Of a stretch of 64,000 bases of DNA, positions 12,501 to 23,600 are shown one piece after another (position 1 is the first letter of the stretch; each line of letters starts with the position of its first letter). Made by a program: the position numbers and the translations under genes. The notes beneath the pieces are model-generated. The model searched no databases. It was not told the origin of the DNA and saw nothing but the letters and a program-made list of their open reading frames with translations. Origin of the DNA: Watersipora subatra (lineage: Eukaryota; Bryozoa; Gymnolaemata; Cheilostomatida; Watersiporidae); NCBI RefSeq assembly GCF_963576615.1, contig NC_088708.1:67124672-67188671 (forward strand), in the 5' to 3' direction.

Positions 12501-13734
12501 TTATTTGCAGGATTCCAACCAGCAACGAGTTAGCGAAAACTACAGGTGCCACCCCTGACTTGAATGCAATGGTATAGTCTTCTATATACAGGGAGAAAGT
12601 CTGAGATATACCCAAAACCAAAAAGTTCAGGAAGCAGCTTGAAAAGACAACTACCCATCCCCACCCACCGTCTGGTGGCTCAAGAATCCTGTTTTCACAG
12701 GCAACTAAAACATGCAGAAACAGCTTTACATTTCTAACTGACAGCGCTGTTGATGAATAAGGATCACGCATAATGGTTTGCTCAGTTTGCTATATTCTGA
12801 TTTTTGATTAGTCAACGTTTAGCTGGTTAATCATGAGACATTTTAATGTTGAAATAATTTGATTTGTTTCAGAAAGGAACATGAAAAACAATTTTTCAGT
12901 TGCAAAGCTAAGATCTCCGCTGATACAAACAACAGGTTAATTATTCTATGCAATACAGAATATACTCCTTGTATATGTTCATAAGTGAATATCAGTCATC
13001 TGAACCAATCTTGTAAATATGACTATTAGTATTTCAGATACTAATCCATATAGTTACAACAAGGGAGAGTTTAAAACTAGAGAAGTCCTTTGAGAGGTCT
13101 TCAACAAATGACTTTCTAGTTCCTCTACTCACTCTGCCATTCCAATGCTATACCTACCTATGTGTACACTACTGCCTTTTGGGTAAAGTTAATCAATTGA
13201 CGCATGGCGAGGGCAAGAAAAACATCGTGTTTCACATCGCAAGACAAAAAGTTGTATTACAGAGTCATTGTAACCCGAGGGTACACCGTTAAATTAGAAA
13301 AAGGCAATTTTTAATACCATGCAATCCAAAACAGATATACAGTATATGGTAAAAGCTATGGGAAGGATAAGAATGTCTTAGCGTTGTGGTTATGTGAGCT
13401 CTTTAGCAGACTTGTGAATTTAATGTAGTGACTTCAAAACCAGTACAAAGGTTGTTTTTCATTGCTATAACTTTATCTCTTTAACTTGGTGAGCCAATGG
13501 CAGACAAACCCTGAGATTTATATATATATATATATATAGATACAATGCATACCAACATACACCAGATAGGAGTATTTACACGTATGTTGTAAATTGAAAA
13601 TTTTTTGCTGTCTTCATACCTTCATTTGCTGATAAAGGTTCTTCAGTATTGAACTTGGAGAATGACCCGTTTGGCACTAGAGTGTCTTTATTTAAATTTT
13701 CTGTATCAAGGGTTTGAGATGCTCTCCTGTCCAT
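3562..13734 (-). CDS. Monocarboxylate-transporter-like protein (SLC16 family), gene A
   Basis: Plasma-membrane carrier of the major facilitator superfamily, predicted 12 membrane segments. Coding exons, 5' to 3': 13734-13620, 12704-12498, 11377-11234, 10689-10507, 10086-9903, 9786-9699, 9590-9362, 4326-4144, 3916-3791, 3677-3562. All junctions are GT-AG with matching phases, giving 524 aa ending in TGA. The SLC16 signature DGGWGW is at residues 50-55 (TM1) and the second signature GHYFDKRRALANG at about 171-183 (TM5). The acidic cytoplasmic loop between TM6 and TM7 is encoded by exons 5-7. By gap-free eye alignment to MCT1, Lys38 is Gln73, Asp302 is Gly387 and Arg306 is kept as Arg391. Intron 7 is over 5 kb because a copia element sits in it, sense to the gene. 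Substrate unknown; possibly an orphan MCT. Confidence 0.87.
4516..4695 (-). repeat. 3' LTR of the copia element
   Basis: The 180-bp copy of the 5' LTR, about ten substitutions and one 3-bp gap apart. It is preceded on the minus strand by the purine-rich tract AAGGGGGAGTG that would prime second-strand synthesis. Confidence 0.8.
4942..6259 (-). pseudogene. Copia reverse transcriptase and RNase H, broken
   Basis: RT starts near 6259, with the copia hallmarks GCRWVFKVKYD and KARLVAKGF. It continues in a new frame with SLYGLKQA and the catalytic YVDD (about 5730). The connection domain contains YQSIIGSLLYAATFTRPDI. RNase H ends with STVEAEYI and a C-terminal helix near 4950. At least three frame breaks (about 5935, 5490 and 5170) divide it. 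Confidence 0.85.
6401..7339 (-). pseudogene. Copia integrase region, broken
   Basis: The N-terminal part holds a pre-integrase zinc-finger remnant (CESCIKGK) and the catalytic core with TFIDDYSRF, RTDGGGEYIS and YSPQQN. A stop at 6887 falls where the family has GVAER. The downstream piece (6853-6401) carries FWTESISTAVYVCNRVP and FGCITYAHVP, the usual C-terminal half of copia integrases. It is inactive because of the stop and frame change. Confidence 0.8.
7505..8451 (-). pseudogene. Copia gag and protease region, broken
   Basis: Gag fragments run from 8451 to about 7940, with a zinc-knuckle start CYNCNSTQHH near 7985 that is lost to a frameshift. Downstream in a second frame is the protease region, where the active-site motif DSGA reads NSGA (near 7790), so the catalytic aspartate is gone. 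The pieces lie in overlapping different frames, showing at least one indel. Confidence 0.75.
8698..8711 (-). promoter_or_regulatory. Copia primer binding site for the anticodon arm of initiator tRNA-Met
   Basis: The minus strand reads GGTTATGGGCCCAG immediately after the 5' LTR. This is the complement of the CUGGGCCCAUAACC anticodon arm of eukaryotic initiator tRNA-Met, the half-tRNA priming mode known for Drosophila copia. Fourteen matching bases next to the LTR make chance unlikely. Confidence 0.85.
8712..8888 (-). repeat. 5' LTR of the copia element
   Basis: The 177-bp partner of 4516-4695. On the minus strand it starts TGTCAATAATAG and ends AGTATTCTAATA. The end is not the usual CA, so a boundary error of a few bases is possible. 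Confidence 0.8.
10951..11050. repeat. 22-bp minisatellite, about 4.5 copies, intron 3 of gene A
   Basis: Tandem units of GTTTGAAACTCACATGCCAT plus AT begin at 10951, 10973, 10995, 11017 and 11039. The other gene copies have only a single related stretch here, so it expanded after duplication. Confidence 0.9.
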
Positions 13735-14186
13735 TTATCTTAAGAAACAATGCCATAACATAATGCATCACATCTGGCTATCTCCAAGCAATAAAACTTC
13801 TATAGATGATGAAAGCTGAAAGGTTTGACGTTGACGTTTACATGAGCCAATGTACATAAATCTCACAACTTGACTTACCTACCTGTATGGAAAGAAAGAA
13901 GGCGGATGTGTATGTAGCATTTAATCATAAACAGATTCAATAGTAATGGATTAACAACTTGTTCAGATTTAGAAATACAGATCAGATATCAATCAGCAGT
14001 AAGAAATGCAGTGCTGACAGATAAGATACTGATCAGGTTTGTGTACAAGCATTGTTTATAGTCTTGTACCTGTATGTTTGATAGTCGCTCAGAGTCAGCT
14101 AAGAACTTGTAGAAATGCAGTAGCGCTTGATAAGCACAATGGGCTACATATACAGGCTATTTGCTATAAGTAAACTTTGCACTTAC

Positions 14187-14345
14187 CCTGAGTGTCTCAA
14201 GTCGTACCACTGTGTTTGGTGTTATGGGATGACCTGATCAGTTCAGTTGTCAGTTGACTGTTATGGGATTGGCTGACAGCTCAATCAAAAACACAGCTAG
14301 CCGCAACTTTTGCTATGTTTACTAATGAGCCCATGAGTGTAATAA
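14187..14345 (-). other. Probable untranslated leader exon of gene A
   Basis: The minus strand ends at 14187 with a good donor (GTAAGTGC). The block is alignable to leader segments upstream of genes B, D and E, including the shared words AAAAGTTG and CAGTCAACTGACAACTGA. Its 5' limit is not visible. There is no in-frame join to the ATG in coding exon 1, so I call it 5' UTR. Confidence 0.4.
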
Positions 14346-15077
14346 TATAAGTGGATCTGCAGTGCTCTGTTGTTTACCATTCTAGGAGTTTACTTCTATC
14401 AATAGGCGCTATATCCAGGCCATTGCAAAAGGATTTCATGCGCTTGCTTGTGTAACATTAATTTAAATTGTCCCCTGATATGAGCTAACAATACCTAACA
14501 AACCAGTAACACATAATTTTAATATTATTCCCATACTTTGTATTTTCGTGTAGACATTTACTACAGATACATTTAGTATATAGTTTTCACATGATGTATA
14601 GTAAGGGTGTTTCATATATAATGTAAATTGCTTGTCTCACACTTTCCACATGTCGAGCCTTCTGTTAATAATAATGCTGTTTTGGTCCTATCAAATCACT
14701 AACTAAAAACAAATACTTACATATGTATGTAAGAGTATGAGTATGTGTATATATAAGTATAGGAGTATGTATACAAGCAAACATATGTATGTATGAAGTG
14801 TATAAATACACATCTATGTATTTTTGACGATAAAAAAATTGATGGTTACCAAAAAATGTGTAGCTGTGGTTCACAGTAAACAACTAAAACATCAATCATT
14901 ATGATATGACCACTAACTGAAACCAATTGCTTACCTAAAGAATGCCATAAGTAGATGCATACAATCTGTGACATTCATTTAGTACTGACGAAAGAAGTAC
15001 TTATTATATATTCTGGCAAGAAGTATGAGGTAGCGCTTACTGCTGAGGTTATTTTGAGCCATCACCATTGTCATCAC
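14346..15077. other. Intergenic, no gene seen
   Basis: AT-rich sequence with TATG-rich simple stretches around 14715-14800. No exon, RNA gene or repeat array recognised. Confidence 0.4.
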
Positions 15078-15366
15078 TAGCCTGTCTTGACAAACTGTTG
15101 TTTTTTGAAATTTAGATGTTGAAAAATGTTGAAATAAACGTTCTTATCTAAATTTTTCTACATAAATTTTTGTGCGAAATCCGTTATGATTACCAATGGA
15201 GCGACCGACATAACATCGCAACCAAGCCGCGTAGACGGGAGATAACAACTCCTTATAAGTGCAGCTGATGTATCAGGTGCAGTACATCTTGTGACAAGCT
15301 GTTGTTGCTCGCCCACTCGACGAGGGACAAATCCGCAAAAAAACAACAGTTTGTCAAGACAGGCTA
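15078..15366. mobile_element. 289-bp MITE with 29-bp inverted repeats and 9-bp target duplication
   Basis: Perfect inverted termini: TAGCCTGTCTTGACAAACTG onward to 15106, mirrored at 15338-15366. The 9-bp direct repeat TGTCATCAC flanks it at 15069-15077 and 15367-15375. It encodes no transposase. A 9-bp duplication suggests a Mutator-like or Merlin-type source, but the superfamily is not settled. Confidence 0.75.
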
Positions 15367-15375
15367 TGTCATCAC

Positions 15376-18335
15376 CTACAGTAAGAAAAAATACATCAGT
15401 GACAACACTATTTCTCTTCATACTGTTGACACTATAGCTATCGGTGTCTGCTTAGTTGATATCAGCATCATTACTAATATTATTAAAGCATCATCGCAGC
15501 TAATATTACTCATAGTTACTATCATCATTTCTTTGCATTGATAGAATTGACAGCCAGTAGTTGAGCTTTTGACTGAAAATGGTTTTAGATCTCACGCTAG
15601 AAACAGCTATGCTAAAAATTCCTAAGTATTTTTTCTGAGTATTTTCACTAACTGCAGAGATGCAGAGAATTGCCTTAGAAAATTTCCTTCTCATTTGTAT
15701 TTAAGTTGATCAGTTCTCCAAAGATGGTAAGATAAATTTGCAATGACTTCATCAATACAATCTTGGTGCCCAATACTTGAACGCATCTATGAAAAAAACT
15801 GTCCATTGCATCGTGGGTGTAACAGCTAAAAAAAAGTGCTGAGAAAGATTACACCTGCAAAACTGATCCCCAACCATGATAAACCGCAACAGAAAACAAC
15901 ACTTGGTTTTGAGAGCAATAGCGTTTCAGGTCTGGCACTGCCACCAGTTGATGGAATTCAAGGCAGATGGAGTTGGTAAGTTTGTTAATGAAACCAAAAT
16001 AAAAAACTGAGTAGAAAATATCGTATTCTTCTAATTAAAAATCTTCTAATTAATTGCACACAGCGGAATAAAAATGTGTTACATAAATCTAGGAAAAAAC
16101 TGAATACTTAAAACTAAATCATTCATAAAAAAAGTATACTGTGATGGATTTGCTAAGCCCAGTTTTCCTAATCTTCTTTGCCATATGCGTTCAGTTATTC
16201 TCTGAGTAGCCCAGGATTGCAAAAGTCAGCTCGCATAGAAAATCTGAAGCTCGCATGAACTAACTTCCAGCACTTGCTATATAAGCAACTGTGATCCAAT
16301 GTTGGGGAGACAACAAAGAAAACAGAACAAGGAACTGTGAACTATGAAGTCGAGAACTACGTTCCAATATAATAAAGAACAGCATGGTAACGCTCTTACA
16401 TTTACAAGTGTAACCGTTTGAGTATTTATTATTTAAACTCATTTCGGCATTACGCCTGATCGCATTGAATTGCACTTAAAAAATGTTCTGTCTTTTCGTA
16501 CTTGTAAAGCTTGCGTAATAAAGAGTTGTACTTATTCGCCAGTCACATTACTTACAACAATTACACTTGTGTATGAGAGCTATTACTCGCTCAGTATAAA
16601 AAAACTTGTATGCAGAACCCACTCGAACATGGCTAGTCAGCTTTGATTTCCACAACAGTATTTTTGATTTGATTTTGATTTGAGTTTATTTTCGTCATAA
16701 AAACAGATAATAATATTATATAAATATAATGTATTATAATGCACGCTCTATAATATAAAAACAATATTAATACAGCATGCATGCAGAAAGTTAACTAGAC
16801 TAGCTTAGACATGGTAAATGCAGCTAATCTAGGCTGTTTAGAATCATCGTCTACACCTGCACATTGTGCAGTGTTCTAAAAGAATTCTGAAACTTGTAGT
16901 TGGTGCTACCCTGAGCACTGTATTTATATATGCAACTGATAACTGATAACTGATGGGTTATCAGTTATATTCAGTTAATTGCTGGTCTACTAGTTCAGGT
17001 CACCAGTTAATAAGTTCATTTTGTCAACACCGCTTCTCTCGGGTTTTTGGCTTTCAAAAAAAAAATGATGTAGGAAGAATAAGTCAGCTTACAAAGTGGT
17101 GAAATAGTTAAGCCAATACCAAGAGGGAACAACTCTAACAGACAAAGGTTAATTTTTGGCAATAAACCTGTAGAGTGCCCGTAGTTCGAGTGCTCCCACT
17201 GACTTATTGTCCTAGAGTAGTTATGACGTAAAAATGTGAAAACTACAAAACAAGATAAAATAACTCATTGTATGTAATTACAAAAAGGATGAAAAGAATG
17301 ACAAACACATAACTTATAAATTAAAAGAGAGAAAGAGATATCCAATTAATATTTTCACCTTGTACTAGCTTCAAGGATCACTAGAAGGTGCAATATTCTG
17401 TAGTGTGAATTTAATGATACATATAGGGATGTTCGTCAAGATAGAGGCATAGGCTACAGCCTCGAAAAGAGAAACTAAATTAGATGAGTAATAAGAGTTC
17501 AGCGCAGTATTTTTCTTAGCATGAGTACCTATTAATGTTTTGTATGTATATACAGCATCGCAGGAGTATTTAAATATATGATAAGTCCCATAATGAATGA
17601 TATTAGGCTAAAACAACAACAAAAAATAAAACCATCGGTGGTGTGCATCTGTAACAAACCTACTTAGGTGATTAAATTGCTGCCAGCTGTCCAAGATGTA
17701 GTAACATGTACTTTAGAGTTATCTTCCCACTATTGTACCAGTTTATTAATCGCTTGCTTTATCAGAAGTATCCACCAACAATACCACACAAGATAGACTG
17801 TTATTGCTAAAGGGTTAAAGGTCAAATAGATAACTAATTAAACATGTACTATTTTTTTCTAACAAAGACAGCACATTTGGTACCTTATTAGGAAACAACA
17901 ACCTATTATTGATAATACATTACTAGAAAAACCCTCCCACCTTACGACTACAAAATGCTGTTACTCATGAGTTCCACCAAAATTTTGAACGAGGCATGAC
18001 ATTCACTTTAACAAATCTCGCACCTATGTTTTCTAACCAAAAAGCATAAAGCAACATGAATATCTTATCATAATCATGTTAACATGAATAGGCAATATTT
18101 GTAACAGTGTCTTCATTAATCCAGTCGCTGTGAGACATTTCAATAGCAGTTATCCTCTCATTGTTATTTTATTGGTCCTCATCGACGAAAGTTTACTTCA
18201 ATGAAAGCTTCAGGTTCCTGAAAAAATGAATTTTTTGGCTGACTTTTTTTCTGCCCAATAAGCTGCTGAAATTTGTTTGAGTTGATATCATTTCTCCTCC
18301 CATTGCTTAAAATCATGCTGAATACCTTATTACTC
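15376..18335. other. Intergenic, no recognised gene
   Basis: Low-complexity and unique AT-rich sequence. Noted here are a short palindromic cluster of TAACTGA/TCAGTTA words at about 16936-16980 and a TTTGATTT-rich stretch near 16660-16690. One possible plus-strand exon ending at a GTAAGT donor at 15979 (last residues GRWSW) could not be linked to anything. No tRNA-like fold was spotted. Confidence 0.35.
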
Positions 18336-18344
18336 ATTGATTAG

Positions 18345-18640
18345 TGGTTGCTTCTGATTGGTTGACTAGTACTGAAAGTGGATGATTACTCATGAGTGGA
18401 GATTGTCTCTGATTGGTTGACTAGTAATCAAAGTTGATAATTACTCATGAGTGATGGTTGTCTGCTTGGTTGACTAGTACTCATAGCTGATGATTACTCA
18501 TGAGTGATGGTTGTCTCTGATTGGTTGACTAGTACTCAAAGCTGATAATTACTCATGAGTGGTGGTTGTCTCTGATTGGTTGACTAGAAATCAAAGCTGA
18601 TAATCACTCATGAGTAATGGTTGTCTCTGACATGCATTCA
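18345..18640. repeat. 55-bp minisatellite, about 5 copies
   Basis: The phrase GGTTGACTAGT recurs at 18360, 18415, 18468, 18523 and 18578, and each unit carries the palindrome ACTCATGAGT. Units are diverged by a few bases, so the array is not very recent. Confidence 0.85.
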
Positions 18641-18839
18641 AAGCTGATTAGCCTCTCTGAGGACTCAACTTCACTGTCTTTAACGACAGTGAGTAAATTC
18701 TAAATGGTCATGTCAACTTGATGATAGCAGAAAGAAAACCAGTTTTTAAAAGCTTGTTACTTTTACCAAATAAAATGAACTGTTCGCAAAAAATAGGGTA
18801 ACCAACTATTTTATACATTTTTGGGTTGTATTAGACCCT

Positions 18840-20636
18840 TTGAGGTATTCTATATTTAATGCACATATTTATATAAGCAAGATTTATTAATCATTATATA
18901 TAGCATTTTATAGTTTGGTAGAAGTTATGAATCAAGAACTTTAGCACTTCAGCAGCTGTTTTTACTGTATGAAATTCAACAGTGACCACCTGTCAAAAAA
19001 CGGTCATTCAAATGATTACATACATAGAGCATGCTAATATAGTGGCATCTACGTAAACAGGTGTAAGCTATGGATATATAGCATTGTTAAAATATGCTAT
19101 AATTTTTATAGGTGAAGGCTGAATGTCATTGAAGCAATGGTACTGAGTAGCCTAACCTTCACACCTGAGCCATAATGTTGTCGTAACTCTGAAACAAGTA
19201 GCTAGCTTGAAGCAAAGGCTAGGTAAAGACCAGATTGTTGCTTCCAATAAGAACTCTTGTGGGCAAATATATTCTTTACAAGTGTAAGAGTTTTAGAAGT
19301 GTATTGTTTTCACTTACATAGCAGAAAACTCCTGGATCACTTCTATGAAATGAAATTCGCATCTAGTTAATTTTTCAACTTTATACATCAAGTACATCAT
19401 ATTCTACAATAGTTTCTAATACAATCAACAATTTAATATGACTATAAAATCATAATTTTAATAGCCTAACCCTTAAAATAGTATTTCAAAATGTGAATCT
19501 AAGACTACTTCTTTATGGACAACATTCTTTGTTTTTTTTTCTCGATGATTAAATTAATAGATTCTTTAGCTTTTTAACTCTTGAGCATCTGACTTGTAAC
19601 TGACCTTGAAAGAAGCGTGGATCTTCTAAATGTAGTAGAGTGATAAAGAGGATTTGTCTTTGAGACCTATTTCTGGACAAAACACAACTGATCCTAATAC
19701 AAATTATAGTTTTTTGAACTTGAAAAACACCTGAAGGAATATGAGGAACTCTTGGAATAAATACATCTCTCCTTTTTCAACATCCAGTGTAAATAATGAT
19801 GTATCAGATGTAAATATTGGACAGTTTTGTTTATTACCATTTGCCTATGTTGTAGGTTCAAGATACATACATTACTGCTGAATTTTTTATTTGAATCAGA
19901 CAATTATGATATAAGTTATAATGATTATTATGGATTAATAGGTTCTAAATCCAGTACTATAACCCAAAGATCAATATGTTTAAACCTTCCTTACATATAT
20001 AGCAATTTCCTTTCAAAGGTTTGATTTAAATGTTACAAATATGACTTAAGTTGTAGTGGTGACTTTGAATTAATATAGTTTAGCCACCAAAGAGCCTTCA
20101 ACTCAGTCATACTTCAGTTTTTATTCAGAATGTCAACATCTTAACAACATGTTTAAATTCACAGATTTTTAACTGCAAGTTTCATTCATATCTAAAACTT
20201 GAGGTTATGTTATAGCGGTAACAGTTGAATACATCTTAAAATGATGCAGTTGCTGATCCTGAGGTAGCCTCTAGCCTCAGCCCATTACAACTATATAGCT
20301 CAAAACCATCTCCGCATCCATAGAAGTTGTTACGCAAAAGTTTGTTCCCAATTCATTCACTGGCTTCAAAATGCTTAAAGGACAAACGAACAGACAAACA
20401 AAGACAAACTATATATAGATGAGTATCGTTTTACGGAAACGATGATTCAATTTGTACATGTATTGCTTAGTTATTGCTGTGCAAATTTCAGTAAACCCTA
20501 AAAGCCAAATTAAGATATGAAATTGACAAGAAAAATTAGAAAAGTTCTATATTTGTGAAAATAAACCTTATGCTAACTAACAGTATGGTAAAGCTGCTCA
20601 CTGAATAAAAATAAATTTATTAGTAACGATGTCGCT
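18840..20636. other. 3' flank of gene B with a roughly 1.1-kb extra segment
   Basis: About 18840-19318 and 20455-20636 match the continuous 3' flank of gene A. The sequence between them has no counterpart downstream of A, D or E and looks inserted. It has no inverted or direct terminal repeats that I could see and no protein match. An AATAAA signal for gene B lies on the minus strand at 20621-20616, 15 bases past the stop. Confidence 0.4.
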
Positions 20637-23600
20637 TCAAGTTCGAAACTTTTGCAGCAAAAGAATGGAGTGGAATAAGAGGCTTGTTAAATAGCTAGCT
20701 CCGCCCATGTAGTAAGTTGCATCATAGTTTCCTGTGATGTCATACAGCAGCCCTGTCATTAAATAAAATGATACTTTATTAGGTTCTAGATAGTTTCTCA
20801 GTAATAAGACATAATTATGAACTAATTTTTCTATTAATTATGCAACTGTAAAAAATAGTGGTATACCTGCTATTGTAGGCCCCACTATGGCAGCGACTCC
20901 ACGAGTTAAACAGATCAATCCAATTCCGTTGTTTAGTTTTCTCAAGCCCACAAGATCACAGATGATCACCGGAACTAATGAGTGGAAACCCACTATAAAA
21001 CACACGTATACATGTACGTAATCTTCTACGCTACGTTTAACATGATCAGTATAATAACTGCCTGTAGTAGTTATTACTGTCATAGAAAGTTATTACATTA
21101 CACTCATCATAACAACAGATGAGAATGAAATATAAATGCTTTCAGCATGTACATGAGTGGATATCTAAATAACTGAAGACAAAAGTTAGATACTAAATTT
21201 TAGATTAATTTCTCTGGTACAAACATTATTGATACAAAATACTTAATTGTTTTTTGTTTTTACACCAGCAAAATAATACATTTGCTTTTGACTTGGAGAC
21301 TTTAATACAAACTTTTTACAAAATAGATGGTTGACTGACCTGCAGTGGAAGAAATGCCAGTAGCAGCAATCAATATAGTATTAATTGTGTGGCACTGAGA
21401 CATGGCAATCAAGGACACTCCAGCTACCAGAAGACACCCGTTATTCCACATCAAAGCACTGATTTTGGGTATTGCCACTATTATTATTCCAGGAAGGATT
21501 CGTCCCACTATACCCATAGCTCCTACATAATTACTATATTTCAATAATCATAATAAAAATAGAAACACAACCGCAAGTATTGATACTATTTGACAAGAAC
21601 AAAAGAGAACAAGCCACTGTGTTGGTACACAATAAGATGGCATATTAGTTAACCTTCTTGTAATTTTCATGAAAACATGCTAGTCAGTCTCTCCGTATTT
21701 ATTGTATTGACATGTTTGTCAAACTTCTCTGACTGGGTGTGAAAGCATGGTCTTCTTTTGCCTAGTGTGTATAAACTCTTAGTGACTCTTCCCTCAACCA
21801 GTACAGTAATACGTTAGTCAGCCTTCCTCTGATTAGTTTAATGGCATGTCAGTTATTTATCTTGTAACCATTGAAATGTCATGTTAGTCAGTCTACCCAT
21901 ACTTATTTTAATGGCATGGCTGTCAGTTTTTTCCTTAACTGGTTTCATGGCATGTTAGTCAGCTTACAGCAAAAAACAGTCAGATTAGCTGTAGCCTGAA
22001 ATTATTTACTGTAAGAAATAAATAAGCCTTCAAACACGCTCATTACAGTGGTATGATTCAAACAACAGTTAGTTTGCCAAAATGAAAGATGGCTGCAGTG
22101 TTTTACTGCCATTAAACCGTTTACAAAATATCAACCAGTACCAGTGATCATAATCTTTCAGTTGATTGATATGTAAGTAAAATTAGCTATTACAAACCTC
22201 TATCAATATTATCCTTACAGGTTCTCAAAATCTCATTCATTTGTTGGTAAACAAGTCAACTCCAGTAGTATGAAAGGTTGCAGCATTAATCATGAAACCC
22301 GCATGCTCCATAACTTTGTACATACAGTAGAAGCTTTTACAATGTAAGTTATTTGTTCAAGGAATGTTTAGGTTATGGCGATGTAACGCTGTACGAAGAG
22401 TAACATACATGTAAATAGTTTATTCCATTTCAAGATTTTCCCAAAATCACTCTTTTGATTCTTCAGAATAGAAAAAGCTAATCATAACTTGTTAATTTAA
22501 TGACTGGACAATAACTGCAGTAATGTTGGCTTGTTTTGACCTTTCACCTCTTTTCATACAACTTACACTTACTCTCTTCATATCAAATACCCATGATTTA
22601 TAGTCTATGATTTATAGTCTATGATTTATAGTCTATGATTTATAGTCTATGATTTATAGTCTATGATTTATAGTCTATGATTTATAGTCTATGATTTATA
22701 GTCTATGATTTATAGTCTATGATTTATAGTCTATGATTTATAGTCTATGATTTATAGTCTATGATTTATAGTCTATGATTTATAGTCTATGATTTATAGT
22801 CTATGATTTATAGTCTATGATTTATAGTCTATGATTTATAGTCTATGATTTATAGTCTATGATTTATAGTCTATGATTTATAGTCTATGATTTATAGTCT
22901 ATGATTTATAGTCTATGATTTATAGTCTATGATTAAGGCAACTTTAACGTTAGATTAACAGAGTGCATACCTTTGATGCCAAAGTAGATGTTTAAATAGT
23001 GATATTTTGACTTTTTTTCTCTACAGCAAGGTGTACAGTGCAAAAAAGGAAAAAAAATTGTATATGTTTAAAATAAAGTAAACAAAATTTAATAAACACT
23101 TCAAATACCCTTATACAATGTACATTGTTTTGTCTCCCAAATGCAGCAAAACAAAAAAATTATACTTTTACTGCTAACTATAGAACTCTTGTTATTCAAA
23201 TTGAATTTGAAAACTTACACCGACTTGATAACACATTATATAAAACCTCTCAAATAACGTGCTGCAAAAGATTCACACAAATTTCTTATGTGCCATGAAT
23301 TTTATGTAAAAGGAGGTGTGCCTTACATGTGTACTGTATTTATAAGTATGTTAGGCTACACTAACTTAAATATTCAATACTAGTCAGCTGTGCTAACCTT
23401 GGAGCCTGCATATAGATGTATATAGTATTGATGATATGATAAATCTAGTATTACAACCATATTTACATGTGAATATTAGGAATTTTTGGTATAAATCTAT
23501 CATCATGTCGGATGATAGTGACAAGGATTTATTACATTTATTACAAGCAGAGCTTAGGTTCTACCTTAGCTCTGTTTGGTGAGCATTAGTGTTTACGCCT

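Noticed and set aside
15158..15421. Minus-strand 87-codon frame
   Set aside because: Mostly inside the 289-bp MITE and crosses its end and target duplication.
15820..15985. Possible plus-strand exon ending in GRWSW before GTAAGT
   Set aside because: No acceptor, neighbouring exon or family match could be supported.
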